Positions 12,421 to 24,980 are shown, numbered from the stretch's first letter. The stretch: DNA of 64,000 nt from Acanthosepion lycidas (GCA_963932145.1 OZ010599.1:49322787-49386786); one strand, 5' to 3'. Program-made: numbers and translations. The notes: generated from the sequence alone by a model not told the origin.

Positions 12421-15400
12421 TTGAAAAGTTCACAACTCGACCCACTTCCCCAAATCTAACAAAATGACCAATTTTTTAAAATAGCTTCTTGGCCGAGCCA
12501 AGAGCTTTTCAGCAGCCCTTATCCATCTGTCTCGAATAAATACAAACGATTTTTTCAAATGTGTCTTCTAATTAGATCTCAGTCTGATTCACTCTACATG
12601 TTGGCCGGATGTGAACACTAAAAAAGCAAAACCAAAAATAAAAAGTCGTCATCTGCGCAGCGTCTCCGAGTCCATAAAACAAAAAAATCCCTGTAAAAAA
12701 TATAAAACAATATAAAAGAAGACAATCACGAACATTGTCAGCAAAGAAAAACATGAAAAAACGAGATGAGTTTATGAGCCACCACATTTGCTTTTAAGAA
12801 CGCCGCTCATAAACGACATACACAGAATCACGGTGAACGAACAAGCTTCAACTAATCCGCCACCGGCCTCTTTCAAAGACAATACTGTGATCTCAGTCAA
12901 CCGACCCGACACACACATCAACTCCAGGTCCTACCATCTCGACCCTCCCTTCATGTCTCTTCCCTTGCTCACAGAGGAACCTACTGGTCATATCCTCTAT
13001 CTCGGCAATGTAAAGAATTTTATATTAATAATTCTTGTCTTTTTTTACTTTCTCCTCACCGGCAGTACTTGTTTTTTCGTTTGTTCTCTTGTGCTACCAT
13101 ACGCGCGTTTATAACATCTGTAGCTGTGACATGTTCAAATAATCAACTGACATCTTTATAATAAAATCGTTTTGATGCTGATGAAATAGATCATTGGCTA
13201 GGAACAGCGAAAAATATTTTATTGCATCGAACCCTGATCACCCAGAGCTTTGGTGTGTGTGTGTGTGTGTGTTAGGTTTCACATAAATAATCCAGGAATC
13301 TTTAATTTTTCTTAGATCGATAGTAAAAACAAAGTAAGTGTTCCTGGATTTTATATGTTTGTTCAAAATATTTGAATATTTTAAAACATGTGGAAACTGG
13401 ACTTTTCAGCTATGAGACCATTTAGATGTGTGGTACAGTAGGTACTTATTGTGTACGGAGTGAAATGTATTTTACTTGCAATTTCCAGTGGATTATCAGT
13501 GATTGAACGTTCGACATACGTTGGTTTAAGTTGTTTTGACCTGACAGTAATGATAAATAAGTCATCAACTTTCTAAGTCGGATGGCTGGAGAGATTTCTT
13601 AATGAGATTGTGACAAACAAAAACAAAATTGCTGGTTGATAGATTAAATATTTAGCCATGAATGTTGAAATGTAGGTTCAATTAATTTTTTTCGTGTAGA
13701 ATCTCAATTATGGCTGTGGTAACTGCGTGCGATCTGACATGTATGTGCATATGAGTGTGTATACCGCCAACAAACACAGAAACGATTCATCCCATATCTT
13801 ACTTGATGGTAAATTGTATTTAGATGAGTACGAATAGGGGTAATATGGGTTATATTTCGTAATGTCTAAATGCGCAATAAATGTTGCTTTTAGAAGTCGA
13901 CAAAAACGTCTAAACATGAATAATAATGACAAGCCGTATTTGCAGTCGAGGAAGTTTGCAAATTGGTCGGCTGACGTTCTCTGTTGGTGTTGATGTCAGA
14001 GGGGGGGGTTGTTGATCAGTCACTGAATCCAAGAAGGATTTAGCGATTGTCTCTTATTCTTATGAATACTACAGCAGACCATCAAATGAGTCTGTCGTTG
14101 TCATGATATCCGTTAAAAGGCAGTAAAGAACCAATGATATCAAAGTGGTTTGGAAAAATCAGGTTTGGAAAACCTACCAAATAGAGTCGTTGTCTGCAAA
14201 TTTATGCGGTTGTATTGTTGGGTTCACACACGAATATCATTGCACATGAAGAGCCATACAAAGATGTCTCGATTGCTGAGTGGGAAATTAAATAAATAAA
14301 AAAAATCAAGAAAAACGATTTACGGAAGTTGAGCAAAAGTGCTGCATAATAAGTGCTACTGAATAAATAGAATGAACAGTCCCATTAATCTGAGTGGCAT
14401 AAATTTCATTGGATTGTTTTTCGTGTTTGAAATGCGTATAGTCTGTTAATCAAAGAATAAAGAAAAAGACATGCAAGCTCATGTAGCTACTCTATTGCTG
14501 AACCCTGTTAACCTTTCCTCTTACAATTCTGACTGACGAAAGTCTTTCTTAATGGATGATTAATTTCCCGGCCTTGCCACTTGGTTCACCTTTTTATTCT
14601 GTTCTCTATATAAGTGCTTTGCTTTTTGCAAGAGAAATCCTATTGACATCTTTTATTGGCCATAAATAATATCTGAGTTCATTCCACACAGGGAAAGCTG
14701 GGTGAATCGGAGGACAACAGTCTAACATGAATCCAGATATTCTTCTCTTCGGGTTAGGGCAACACTCACTCACTCTCTCTCTCTAGCGCGCGCTCTCTCA
14801 CTCACTCACTCACACACACACATATACTTCTCAGACTCTCTCGACTCCCTCCCTGCCGTTTTCTGTCCCATCTCGAATTGCAATTCTATTCCATTTCGAC
14901 ACTCTCTGGTTCTCTGTACTACATCTTGTTCCGATTGCTTTTCTCTCTACTTACCTATGACACAGTTATATATCTCAACACTCTGTGGCTGTCCGATCTC
15001 TCTGTGAACTACTGTGTTCCATCTAGACTGTACTGCTCTCGTTGGCTATCACACTGTGGGTTTCTGTATCTATGGGGCACCTTTCTTCAAGGTGTTGGTC
15101 TACAAGTCGAATTGCATATGTGCATTAAAAGAATTAAAGGAAGTGGTTTGGTAATTTTATCTTCCGCTCACTAATTTTTGTGGCCTCATAGACAATCAAG
15201 GCAGAATTTTGAAGTAGTATTAAAAATAGCATCGTTTCTTTACTGAATTTTAGGCACAGTCTTCCTTGCTGGGCCATCTGGTTTAGTTCAGCTGTCATTT
15301 CTCTAGAGGCGAGTAGGGGTGAGGAGTGGATTCTGCTTATTTAGGCTTAAATTAGTTAAAACCTTATCAAGCCGTTAATTCAGACTCAAACAATTCAATT

Positions 15401-17860
15401 TAATAATTCAATTTATTGTAATTAAATGCTTTTCATATCCACTTATCAATTTCCTTTCCAATTTACAAGCAAGTGTAGATTCACTTGTAAAATCCACCCC
15501 AGTAAATTACACGAAAATGCAAACGGAAAAACAAAAATTTTACTCCAAAGGAAAATTATTTCAGTTCAAGTCTTATAAGAACATTTTGTCAAGGTCAAAC
15601 AAAAGGTAACATCAAACACATGGAAAAGGAGGTAAATAAAATTAATTACTCGAGTAACTACAAAATGTGAGACAGTATATTGCTTGCGATTACAGATGTC
15701 ACAATATGTCGAAATCAACTACTTAAAAATTCGTTTTTAAATCAATAGATCTTCTTAACTGTTTACAAAAAAATTAAAAGTACTCTATTGCTGAAAACAA
15801 AAGTCTGTCGCAAATAAAAGGAAAAATAGAAATTGCTGTCTTTCTTTTTTTAATCTATGTCGGTGGATTATCGACGGTAGATAATGAAACTGAAGAAATG
15901 ATCTATTTAAAAAGATGCGATTCAGCGCCGAAAATAACTTAAACATTGGAAAAACTCAGGTGAGCATATATTATTGTAGAAGATCAATTATTTTTTCGAA
16001 ACTTATTTGAGTAAGAATTTCCGTGAAAATAAGTCTTCATCTCTCAGTATTAAAAAGCATTTTTGTGGAGGCAAGCTAACAAGTTCTAATAAGAATTCTG
16101 TTAGTCTCTTAAATATAATTTTATTATCAGCAAAATAAATGTTCGCTTACTTCAATCCATAGGACTGTCTAAAGTTTCGACAGATTTACAGGTGTCGCTG
16201 GGTTTCTTTTTATAAACTGAGATGAAATAAATCTTGTATTTTCATATCAGTTCAAAATTAGAGTTAATACCTCTAATTTTATAGCAAACTTTCACAAACA
16301 ACTGTAGAAAGATAATCGTATATCTCTCTAAATTTGTAGAATTTTCTCCTGTTTTTATTTGTTTTTCTTCTGTTACTTTTCTTTTTCTTTCAACTTCTTT
16401 CTATTTGTCGTTGGTGTCGTCCTTGTGAATACCGAAACCCTTTTGCTTTTTTCTTGCTCCCTGCACCAGCCAATGTCTTCCTTGTTACAGCCAAATCCCT
16501 TCTGTTTTCTTTACCTAAATTCAGATACTAGCATCAGGCGGCGTCTTTCTTGTAAAAGAAATCCCAACTCTATATCGGAAAAACCAGCCTTCTTAAATAA
16601 CTACATATCGGCTCCGATTCTAATCAGAAATTTAATACTATGGCGTCGTGACTTATTTTTCCATTGGTTAAAAAAAATCACAAAATGTATCTCTTTAAAC
16701 TACACCTGTTCGCAAACTCTATTTTGGCAGTTTTTGAGGCCATGTCAAATTATGTCCAGTGAAACTGCATTATCCTACTGGAATAACCCATTGATGTTGC
16801 GGGTACATGCAGTGCATTGTAGCGGTTACTGACGTATTTAAGCGGATTAGTGGGTACAATTCATGCCACAACAACAAACCCACATCATTATGGAACCAAT
16901 CGCCAGCCTGTCCATGGCCACATGAAGTTTGTACCATATACCAAATCCTAGCATCGGCCCAAAATAACGGGAACTGTGACCCATCGTACCACATATTCCC
17001 AGTCCTCCACGTGACTGTTATCATAGACAATTCTAGCCATATGCCTCTGATAAGGGTCAATAAGTACTCATGGATGCCTTCCATCAGATTTTTCTGATAT
17101 ACTCATTACACTCCAGAACAAGGGATGTCAAATATTCCCAGTTTCAAAAATGCAATCTCATCTGTCTGGTACCCATATTCACACTCCATTTCAACTCCAA
17201 CAATTCATGTAACTTTGCCTTGAACAGTCTAGTAGGTGTTCACTCTGACTCACCCGATGTCAAAGAAAATTGATATTGTCGGACATCAAAGTTAGGTGGT
17301 GATGCTACCTACTATTAACTTTACATACAACTAATCTGGAATTTGGGCATATATTAAAAGTACAAGGTAGAAGCATTTTTCATTGTTCTGGATACTGTGC
17401 ATTCACAAAACGTGCATATGGATTGGAAATGGAATTAGATTTTATCAGAATCTAAAGTGTCTGAAATTCTTATAACCAACAGCAAAGTCTATGAAGTTAT
17501 ATCTTTAATGTAACCAAGCACCGACTAAAAGGAATTTTAGATAAATAAATGAAAACTTAAAAAATGTGCCACTTGGTTAGAAAATTTCGCCCACTTGCTT
17601 ATATAGTCAGAAGTATGGGTAATTCTGATGCTGTTAGGTTTTTTAATGTCGAAAGTACAAATAAATCTATAGGTTTAGTTTTATTGACTGTTTACATTTT
17701 TATTTTTGCGAGTTAAGGTTTTAATTTATTTCAATTTGAGATGGCCCTGAATTAGTGTGTCGCACAAAAGAACAACTGTACAAAGTGATTGGTTTACAAG
17801 ATTGGGCAGTAAAGCGTAAATGACAGTCAACAATGAATTGGAGTCATCTTTACCTTACAC
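12421..17860. other. Unassigned intergenic DNA
   Basis: Several open frames of 60-157 codons occur (12788-13114, 14878-15174, 16359-16832, 16770-17084 and others). None shows a motif I recognise, and several overlap on opposite strands. A (GT)n run lies near 13254-13272 and CT/CA-rich low-complexity sequence at about 14768-14825. The block at about 16700-17250 has above-average G+C and is open on both strands, so it may be an undetermined repeat. Confidence 0.5.
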
Positions 17861-17867
17861 ATTTATT

Positions 17868-19577
17868 AAAAAAAAAAAAAAAAAAAGTTTATAAAACCCA
17901 TTCTTCTAGAACCTAACACAGAATCAATCTTTAAAGACTAACATTATTTTAATAGCTAATTAAATCTAGTACTTATGCAAATTCATTACCAGAATGTTTT
18001 AATATATAAATAAAATAAAAAAGTCAACTAAAAAACTTCAGTTGACTTTGAAGTACTGATCAAAGATCCGACTAATTTCACCTAAATTGAACATATCTGA
18101 TGTAAAAGATTGAATGAGAAGAGTGTTCATTTCAAAAAGTCACTTTGGAAGACAATCTGATAGAAAAATCTAATGTTTTGTACACAAATGATATATTCCT
18201 AAGATCCAACTATGCATGCCAGCAATATGAATGCCAGCAAATGGTGTAATAGGAAACTGTTGAATGCATGCTTTAATCAGTCATAAAAGAGAAAGTATTA
18301 TTGTCTTATGATACCAGATTACATGTAATGCCTTTGATGAAGATCATAATTGGCAATGAAGCAGAGACAGTCCTTGGTGACTAATCAGTAGTGCTACACA
18401 ACTGAATTTTGAACTTCGATTGGCAAAAGGAACTACTAGTTTTAATTTAATAAAATAAAAATCTTCAGCTTCTTAGAGAATCAAAGAGGTTTGTGAGGAC
18501 TGACCACACACAAAAAAAAAAAAAAAAAAAAAAATTCCAATCACAAGTGCTCAGACCCACAGAGAAAAATTTCTCATGTAGACACTTGCCAAAAGAAACA
18601 TTTATGGCTTATGCTGTTGCCAAATTATGCTAACAGATTTTATAACAGTGGCCATCTTTTATGAAAGGCTCTCACAAAAGTTTTACAAAGATTTAAGAAC
18701 TACATGGAACATCAGACAGTCAAAAGGTGAGATAAATGCTAGTAGTTGACCTCTGAATCTATTCAGAGGAAAACTAATATACATGAATCCCTCAATTAGT
18801 GTGGCTAATGTGTACATAGGTATTAAAAAAAAAATTATGAATATATAATTTTCAATTAATATTAAACTGAAGAATGTTTCACTAAACCAATGTATGTACT
18901 AGTCGAATTTTGGTACATAAAGATTTTAGCAAACTAATCAAAAACGTCTGTATATTACAAGCACAATTTTTTTTTCTTCAACCATCTTATACTTAAAGGT
19001 TCTACTTCAAATTTTAGTTCCTTCTGAAATAGATTTTTTGAACATAACTGGTCAGGTCCAACAGATACACATGTTCACAGGGTATGTGAACATATGTATC
19101 TGTTGGACCTGACCAGTCTACTTTGCTCAAGACAGGTTACACATGAATGAATAGACATTTAACAGGAGCGAGATAGGTACTCAGTGGCACTATAACTATA
19201 CTCAGTAATGGTACTGCCTTTTTCTTTTAATTTTTGCTTAAATTACATGGAGATTCTTTGAAACACACATATATTGAATTAATTACATTTACCTGCCTGA
19301 AAACAGAAAATATATTACAATAATTGTCAGACATAATACATTTTATAATATACTGTCTTTGCAGGCAGATATGGCCGATTGAGAAAAATTGAAGTTATGT
19401 TTATAAATAGAAGTTAAGTTTTCTAACCAGATGCTTCTTCCTGACTGCATAGTTGATAGCACATCAGATCAAATGAGGGTTCCCATTAAAGGTTACAGTA
19501 CAGGCTCGATCACGTCCAGATAAGCATATATTTTCTACAAATTTTCCAAGATTCAGGCTGGTAAATGTGATTAATGC

Positions 19578-19617
<40 letters not shown>

Positions 19618-19925
19618 GGAGCACTTAAATTATATATATATATATATATATGAAAATAAAACAGATTTTTATGGGCAAAAAGTTCACGTTAGCAAATAAA
19701 ACTCCACACCTCTAACTAAAAGTGAAATCTTCAAAATAAAAATATTCAAACCAACATTTAGCAATAACTTTCAAAGTCACATAAATAAAATTATCTTTAC
19801 AATCATTGTAAACCAGAAATACTCATACTTTATTTTTGATCAGATCATTGCAATTAGATAAAATTGGAAAATATAATCCAGATATAAAACTCCTGACAGT
19901 AATAACCACCAATATTCATCATATG

Positions 19926-19965
<40 letters not shown>

Positions 19966-20443
19966 AAAAAAAACTATATACCAATTTCTCTAGAATATGA
20001 TCCAGTCATACAAATAAATCTAAATTTTGGTCAATATTGCAACAGTATTCTGTCATTCCAACTTAAAATTTTTGGATGTCTTCTACCTTAAAGAAAGTAT
20101 CTCACTATTAGTAAAACGTTTTAGTTCCTGTGTTCATATTAAAATATCTACTGTAGAAATTTTTGCCATATAAAACTAATTCAATTTAATATGAATTGAA
20201 GCTAAGTTTAAGTTTTGTTCGAGATAGAGAAATAAATTGGTAAATATTACTTGTGAAGTCATAAGTTTAAAGTGCACAATACTTCATCCCCCTTCCCCCA
20301 TACTTTCAAATTTGCACATTCAAGTCAAAATATAAGTTGTTAAATAAAAAATAAGACATTACATGTAAAAATAAATATTTTTATTTACAAATAAATTAAA
20401 TCTGAAAAGTTGATGGGAAAAAAAAAGAAAAAAAAAAAAAAAA
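17868..20443. repeat. Cluster of long poly(A) tracts downstream of the IkappaB gene
   Basis: Long A runs on the plus strand lie at 17868-17886, 18512-18534, 19581-19615, 19929-19964 and about 20427-20443. A (TA)n tract lies at about 19631-19651. The runs could be tails of decayed retroposons or simple slippage. No coding sequence is visible. Part of this interval may be 3' UTR of the minus-strand gene, but I cannot fix its polyadenylation site. Confidence 0.6.
19047..19117. repeat. Near-perfect palindrome, 32-bp arms
   Basis: Left arm 19047-19078 and right arm 19086-19117 are reverse complements at 31 of 32 positions, separated by a 7-base spacer. No TA or longer duplication flanks it that I can recognise. 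It may be a miniature fold-back transposon or a local inverted duplication. Confidence 0.9.
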
Positions 20444-21120
20444 GGTCAATGAATGATGAACATCAGAAGGTATTTTGAACAAAGGTGCAAAAGTTAGAAA
20501 GTTACCAGCTTGGTTGTGATGTTTTTCATTTTATTTGTTGTTTCAGAAAACTGACAGGACTTCCAGAACAATTCCTTGATAATTTCAATTTAGAGAGAAT
20601 AGTTTTTATTTTTTTTTTATTTGAATCCTGCAATTCAGTTTATATCGGCAAAGAATCCAAAAATGGAAGTTTTCAGCAAACACTTCCATTACATTTTTTT
20701 TTTCTCGAAAAAGATTCATTTATGCTTCATTCTCCCTTGTTTTCAGCAGTGTATATGGTAAAAATCCCAAACTCAATTTTAATGTACATTCAGTATATTA
20801 TATAAACTGAACAGTTATGTCTTTGCTCCCCAAGCACACGGCCAGCTCTCTTATGACATTACTCTTTCTATAACAGCAGCTGCAATAAGCAATAGTTTGC
20901 TAAAACATAAATGGCAGTGCAAAACGTTATAGCCAGCTAGAAGAGTAGTAATTAGCTCCTTCCAATTTAAGAAACCAAGAGGTCCCAATGAATAAAATAA
21001 AAAGAAAAAGCCAATATGATCGAATGTTGATTTTGGCCTGCTCTGTAGGTGGGTATTTCAGGCCTATTCAGCTCAATTGATCTTCCATAAGAGATGGAAT
21101 AGTTTTATTTGACTGGTAGC

Positions 21121-21162
21121 TTAGATTGGCTGGCCATTGATGCAGAAATCATCAGCTATTGA
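21121..21162 (-). CDS. IkappaB exon 5 (C-terminal 13 residues and stop)
   Basis: A short last coding exon, SIADDFCINGQPI then TAA. It follows acceptor CCAG, which sits directly after 27 uninterrupted T on the sense strand. The peptide resembles the extreme C terminus of vertebrate IkappaB-alpha, which supports this exon although it is too short to find by length. A sense-strand AATAAA at 21109-21104 lies only 12 bases past the stop, too close to be the obvious poly(A) signal. Confidence 0.88.
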   Translation of the reverse strand, partial: SIADDFCINGQPI

Positions 21163-23336
21163 CTGGAAAAAAAAAAAAAAAAAAAAAAAAAATTAAAATT
21201 AAAATTGAATGACAGCAAATAAGATTACTGAAGTAATTTAAATAGCAAACAGCATATTAGCATTAAGACAAAAGAAAAAAATCTATATATACTAAATCAC
21301 AGCTAAGAAAGTTATTCATCCTTACCGTTTCTTCTTCTGATTCATCAGATGAATAATCTGTGATAGCAGCACCATTGAGTTGTAACATCTGCTTAATTTC
21401 AATGTGATTGCGACCTTCAGCCAAGTACAACGCAGACATACCACTGTAAGTAGTGGCATTAATGTCCAACTGAGGATAATTGAACAATAAGTTTACCAGA
21501 GTTGTATTCCCATGTTCAGCAGCATAATGAAGCACTGTGCGTCCACTTTTGCCATCCTGATAAAAGAAACATTTTTATTAGTTATAATCAACACAGACAG
21601 TCTTTTACAAAGATGCTGTTAAATTTGTTGAACATTCCAACATATATAAATGCCTTAAAATGAAGTTTAGGATTCTTCACATTTAAAACAATAGTTTAAG
21701 AGAAGAATTAACTGACAAAATGTTAACAGAAATTTTTTGGAAAATGTAATATAAAGATTTTACTTTGAATAACAAAATGATATTATCTGGTGATAAAAGC
21801 ATCAAATTTGGCTAGAGAAGTTACATTTCCATTGCAATCAAGTATATATTTGAAGAGAAAAAAAATTGCACATGCAATTTGCAAATGTTTGTTAGAATGG
21901 ACAAGAGAAATGCTAACAAATTACTTTTTTTTCAAAATTAAAATGTTAATAGCTATAGTGCCATGAGTTACCTTACAAGTTTCAGAAAAATTTGTTCCTT
22001 ACCTGAACATTAATGTTAGCACCTTTGCTGAGCAATAATTCAATCATCCTGTAATGTTTCTGGAGGGCAGCAATGTGAAGGCAAGTCAAACCTTTAAGTA
22101 AACAATAATTTATATTGAAATAAAATTAATAATATTCCTTAGACACTTACATTAACAGAAAGCTTTTAAAATATCAGCAGGATATGACAAAAACTTTGAT
22201 ATATATTGTAAGTTTCAAGTTTAAAATTGACAAACACGCTATGTTAGAACAGCATCCAGTAGTATTAAAATTACAATTATTGCTACAAGTAAGTTGGCAA
22301 GAAACCTGGAAAAGTTTTAGAGAAAAATAAAAGAAATTTGAAGTCCTACCATCGTAATTTCTCAAATCCAGCATCAAATGATTGGAAGCATATTGAAACA
22401 TGATTTGGGCAATATCTATGTTTCCTTCACGGCAGGCAATATGCAACGCAGTGTTTCCATAGTAGTCAGGGATGTCCACAGCAACATTGCATTTCAGTAG
22501 GATCTCAGCTGTTTTAAACTGTTTGGTGATCACAGCCAAGTGCAAAGGAGTTTGAAAAAAGTTGTTCTGCAGATTAAGGAGATACATAGAATCCATTACT
22601 CTTACTCCATGAATGTAATCCTCAGCAATTTGATGACCTTCTCTAATGATAGCCAAATGCAATAAGCTGAAAAATAAATAAAATGTCATTTAGGACATTA
22701 AATCATGTTTGCATGTCTCAAATGAATACAGGATTGATTTAAACAGTCACTGCTATCTTGGATATTTGAACTCTTAAATATTGCTTTTGGGCCATGATCA
22801 AAGCATAGTATCTGTTCTCGCTTTACAAGGGAATTGGTGTCTGATTCTAGGGGTTCCAACCGTATAGCAACATCTCCCTCATTGCACTAAAATAGGGAGA
22901 GTCGCTGGAATATCAACGCCAGCTTGATAGTGTCATTAACTAGGTAATTTTGAAATGGGCCAAACGAAGGCAGATGCAAGTCCTGGTGTCACACCTTGCC
23001 ACAGTGGAAATGCAAGTATATCTAATAATCTGTCTTAAATATTGCTATTTTATTTAAAGTTACTATTAATTATGAAATGCCGTTCTGAACTATGCATTAC
23101 TTTGAAAACTTATTAAATTTAAGTTTAATAAGTTTTCAAAGTAATGCATAGTTTAATAAATTTAATAAATTATATCAATGATTCCGATATACATCCCCGA
23201 CGCAGGCTTTACAAGATGCACATGTGTCATCCTAAGAACATTTCCTTGTAACCAGTAGCATGGCACTCTTCAAATTTATTTACCTCACAAACATTATTCA
23301 TTCAATGAAAATCATTATGATTAAAACTTGGCTAAG

Positions 23337-23367
<31 letters not shown>

Positions 23368-24186
23368 GTCATCAGCTCTATATATCCAAACAATGTAATA
23401 GTTTAGTGATGAAGGAAAGGAAGTTAGGGAGAGCCATGATCGCCTACATCCTGAAAGGGGACTGTACAAAGATGAACTATTTTTTTTACTTTGACTAAAA
23501 TTGTATTGACTAAAATTGTTTCTAAGCTAAGCACCATTGCAAATGAATGCAGGCAGAGTAAGTGTAAATATCACTTATTAACCACCACTACTGCGTGAAA
23601 TAATTCATCTCTAGTCAGTGACTCTCTAGTCTAGTCGTAGGTATTATGAGTTTTTACTTTTTAAGTTTGCGATTAACATTGAACTAAATTTCACGCTTTT
23701 AATGTGTACATTCTGGACAAAAGCAGAAAATAATTCAGATTTAAGATAAAATAGGTCTTAAAAGACAGATTGTTCGTCTTAATTTTAATTGCGTGTTGGC
23801 AAAAAAGTAAAGACGAAAGTTATTAATGGGTGGAAACCTGGCAAGAAGAGAGTTTGGTAGGGGTAGACAAACACGCACAAAAATATATAGGCAAACATTG
23901 AATCGGGGAATATGTCAAATTGGAAAAATTTTGCTTGGGCATGAAAATAGTTTTTGTATTTTTTTTTTTTTTTTTTTTTACGTTTCAAGTATTTATTTAT
24001 GTGCGCTTTATATAGATGAGCAAGTCACCATAATTGAAAAGTCACGTGATAGCCATTGACAAATCACTGCAGTTGGAAAATCCAATTGCTTTAAATATCC
24101 ACTTATAAAAATACTGCTGCTTCCTTTAACCACCCGACCCAATAAAATTCAGATCATTTTAAATTATCAGACTTGCAGGGTATGCG

Positions 24187-24222
<36 letters not shown>

Positions 24223-24980
24223 GGCCCGAGTTAGAAATAGGACAAATTAAAAACGTTAAGTTACTGCGATTGTTTTAACTGAATTGAATAGCCTTCTTCA
24301 TAAATAAGTTCAGCTATTAGTAAACAATGACTAATTAGAGAAAATTTTATTGAAATCTAATTTTTGAGCGAGACTTAAGATCAGATGTAAACTCGACCTT
24401 CCCAATTGCGCGTATACGCAAATAGGAAATATTAATAATTACAACTAAAATGTTCAGTTGACATTCAAAGAATGCTGCCATTCATCTATTGAAGAAGTTA
24501 TGGGCTTGTTAGTGTCGTCACAGTTATATCAGCATTTTCTTTTTTTAAAACACAAGTAAGCAGTAATAAATGTAGTTTACATTATAAGAAAACATTAATG
24601 GAAGTACTTTGAAACAAAAATACTTAATTTTTTTTTTTTTTTTTTACTTACCTATCTCCTTCGTCGTTCTGGTGGCTCAACAGATGACTAGAATCTTTCG
24701 AAAAAGAAAAATCCAAACAGTCGTCAGCTTCAGTTTCTGGTATACATGTAAGTTCCGATTTTAACTCCGAATAAGAGCTGACAGATGTTTTATCGTCAGT
24801 GTCGAACGAACTGAGAGAAGTTGCAGAATGGCTACTGCTGTAAGCAGAATCGAAAGAAGTGCTTTGTAGATCAAGTTTTCGAAATTTACGATCCATTTCG
24901 ACGATATTGTCTCGTAAAGTTGGTACTGATGCAGAATCGCATTCTAGATCACTGTCAATTCTATTTTGACTATATGCCAT
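21121..24980 (-). CDS. IkappaB / Cactus-type NF-kappaB inhibitor, five coding exons
   Basis: Joining minus-strand exons 24980-24652, 22666-22350, 22091-22003, 21556-21326 and 21162-21121 gives an uninterrupted 335-residue protein. Every intron is GT-AG, and the joins give family-typical sequence (NDEGD|SLLHLAIIREGH; LRNYDG|LTCLHIAALQ). IkappaB proteins hold NF-kappaB (Rel) dimers in the cytoplasm until phosphorylated by IKK and degraded. The N terminus carries Lys32/Lys35 and an FDSAYSSS motif at 43-50, in the layout of the ubiquitin-acceptor lysines and DSGxxS degron. Six ankyrin repeats cover about 108-310. The tail (SSDESEEET, then ADDFCINGQPI) resembles the acidic PEST end of IkappaB-alpha and its DDCVFGGQRL-like terminus. 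Length is normal for the family (IkappaB-alpha, 317). Orthology to a particular vertebrate paralogue cannot be fixed by eye. Confidence 0.95.
21326..21556 (-). CDS. IkappaB exon 4 (ankyrin repeats 5-6 and acidic tail)
   Basis: 77 codons: DGKSGRTVLHYAAEHGN, then GMSALYLAEGRNHIEIKQML, then an acidic Ser/Glu run (SSDESEEET) with casein-kinase-2-like sites. The acceptor is TTATCAG and the donor is ACG|GTAAGG. Confidence 0.93.
22003..22091 (-). CDS. IkappaB exon 3 (ankyrin repeat 4)
   Basis: An 89-bp exon encoding LTCLHIAALQKHYRMIELLL and SKGANINVQ. The acceptor is TTAAAG and the donor is CAG|GTAAGG. It restores phase 0 and joins the third and fifth repeats without a gap. Confidence 0.92.
22350..22666 (-). 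CDS. IkappaB exon 2 (ankyrin repeats 1-3)
   Basis: Acceptor TTTTTCAG precedes CTTATTGCATTTGGC. The exon encodes SLLHLAIIREGH, then QTPLHLAVITKQ and NTALHIACREGN, three consecutive ankyrin helices. It ends in G before donor GTAGGA. The donor is weaker than the others, and reading on into the intron soon gives non-family sequence. Confidence 0.93.
22830..23010. repeat. SINE-like fragment in IkappaB intron 1
   Basis: It shares blocks with about 10690-10830 (CTCATTGCACTAAAAT, AACGCCAGCTTGATAG). A further piece at 23421-23462 (GGGAGAGCCATGATCGCCTA) resembles 10535-10560. These are diverged copies of the same short dispersed repeat. Confidence 0.55.
23088..23153. repeat. Perfect palindrome, 30-bp arms, in IkappaB intron 1
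   Basis: Arms 23088-23117 and 23124-23153 are exact reverse complements around a 6-base spacer. No flanking duplication is obvious. Any intron 1 transcript would carry a 30-bp hairpin. Confidence 0.93.
23337..23365. repeat. Poly(A) tract in IkappaB intron 1
   Basis: 29 consecutive A on the plus strand. A similar 33-A tract lies at 24187-24219. Both are in intron 1 and read as poly(U) in the gene's own transcript. Confidence 0.95.
24652..24980 (-). CDS. IkappaB exon 1 (residues 1-109 and part of 110)
   Basis: The start ATG is at 24980-24978 (MAYSQNRIDSDLECDS). The exon ends in AG before donor GTAAGT, splitting a Ser codon (phase 2). It encodes the Ser-rich regulatory head. The FDSAYSSS motif at residues 43-50 has Ala where the canonical DSGxxS degron has Gly. 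A poly-T/A tract lies just inside intron 1. Confidence 0.93.

Noticed and set aside
12788-13114. 108-codon plus-strand frame with a hydrophobic C-terminal stretch
   Set aside because: The hydrophobic part comes from T-rich sequence. No promoter, splice context or similarity was recognised.
16770-17097. Overlapping open frames on both strands in a more balanced-composition block
   Set aside because: Neither product has a motif I know, and openness on both strands suggests composition rather than coding. It is noted only as unassigned sequence.
20485-20805. 106-codon frame downstream of IkappaB
   Set aside because: It is opposite the likely 3' UTR of the minus-strand gene, rich in Phe from T runs, and has no similarity.
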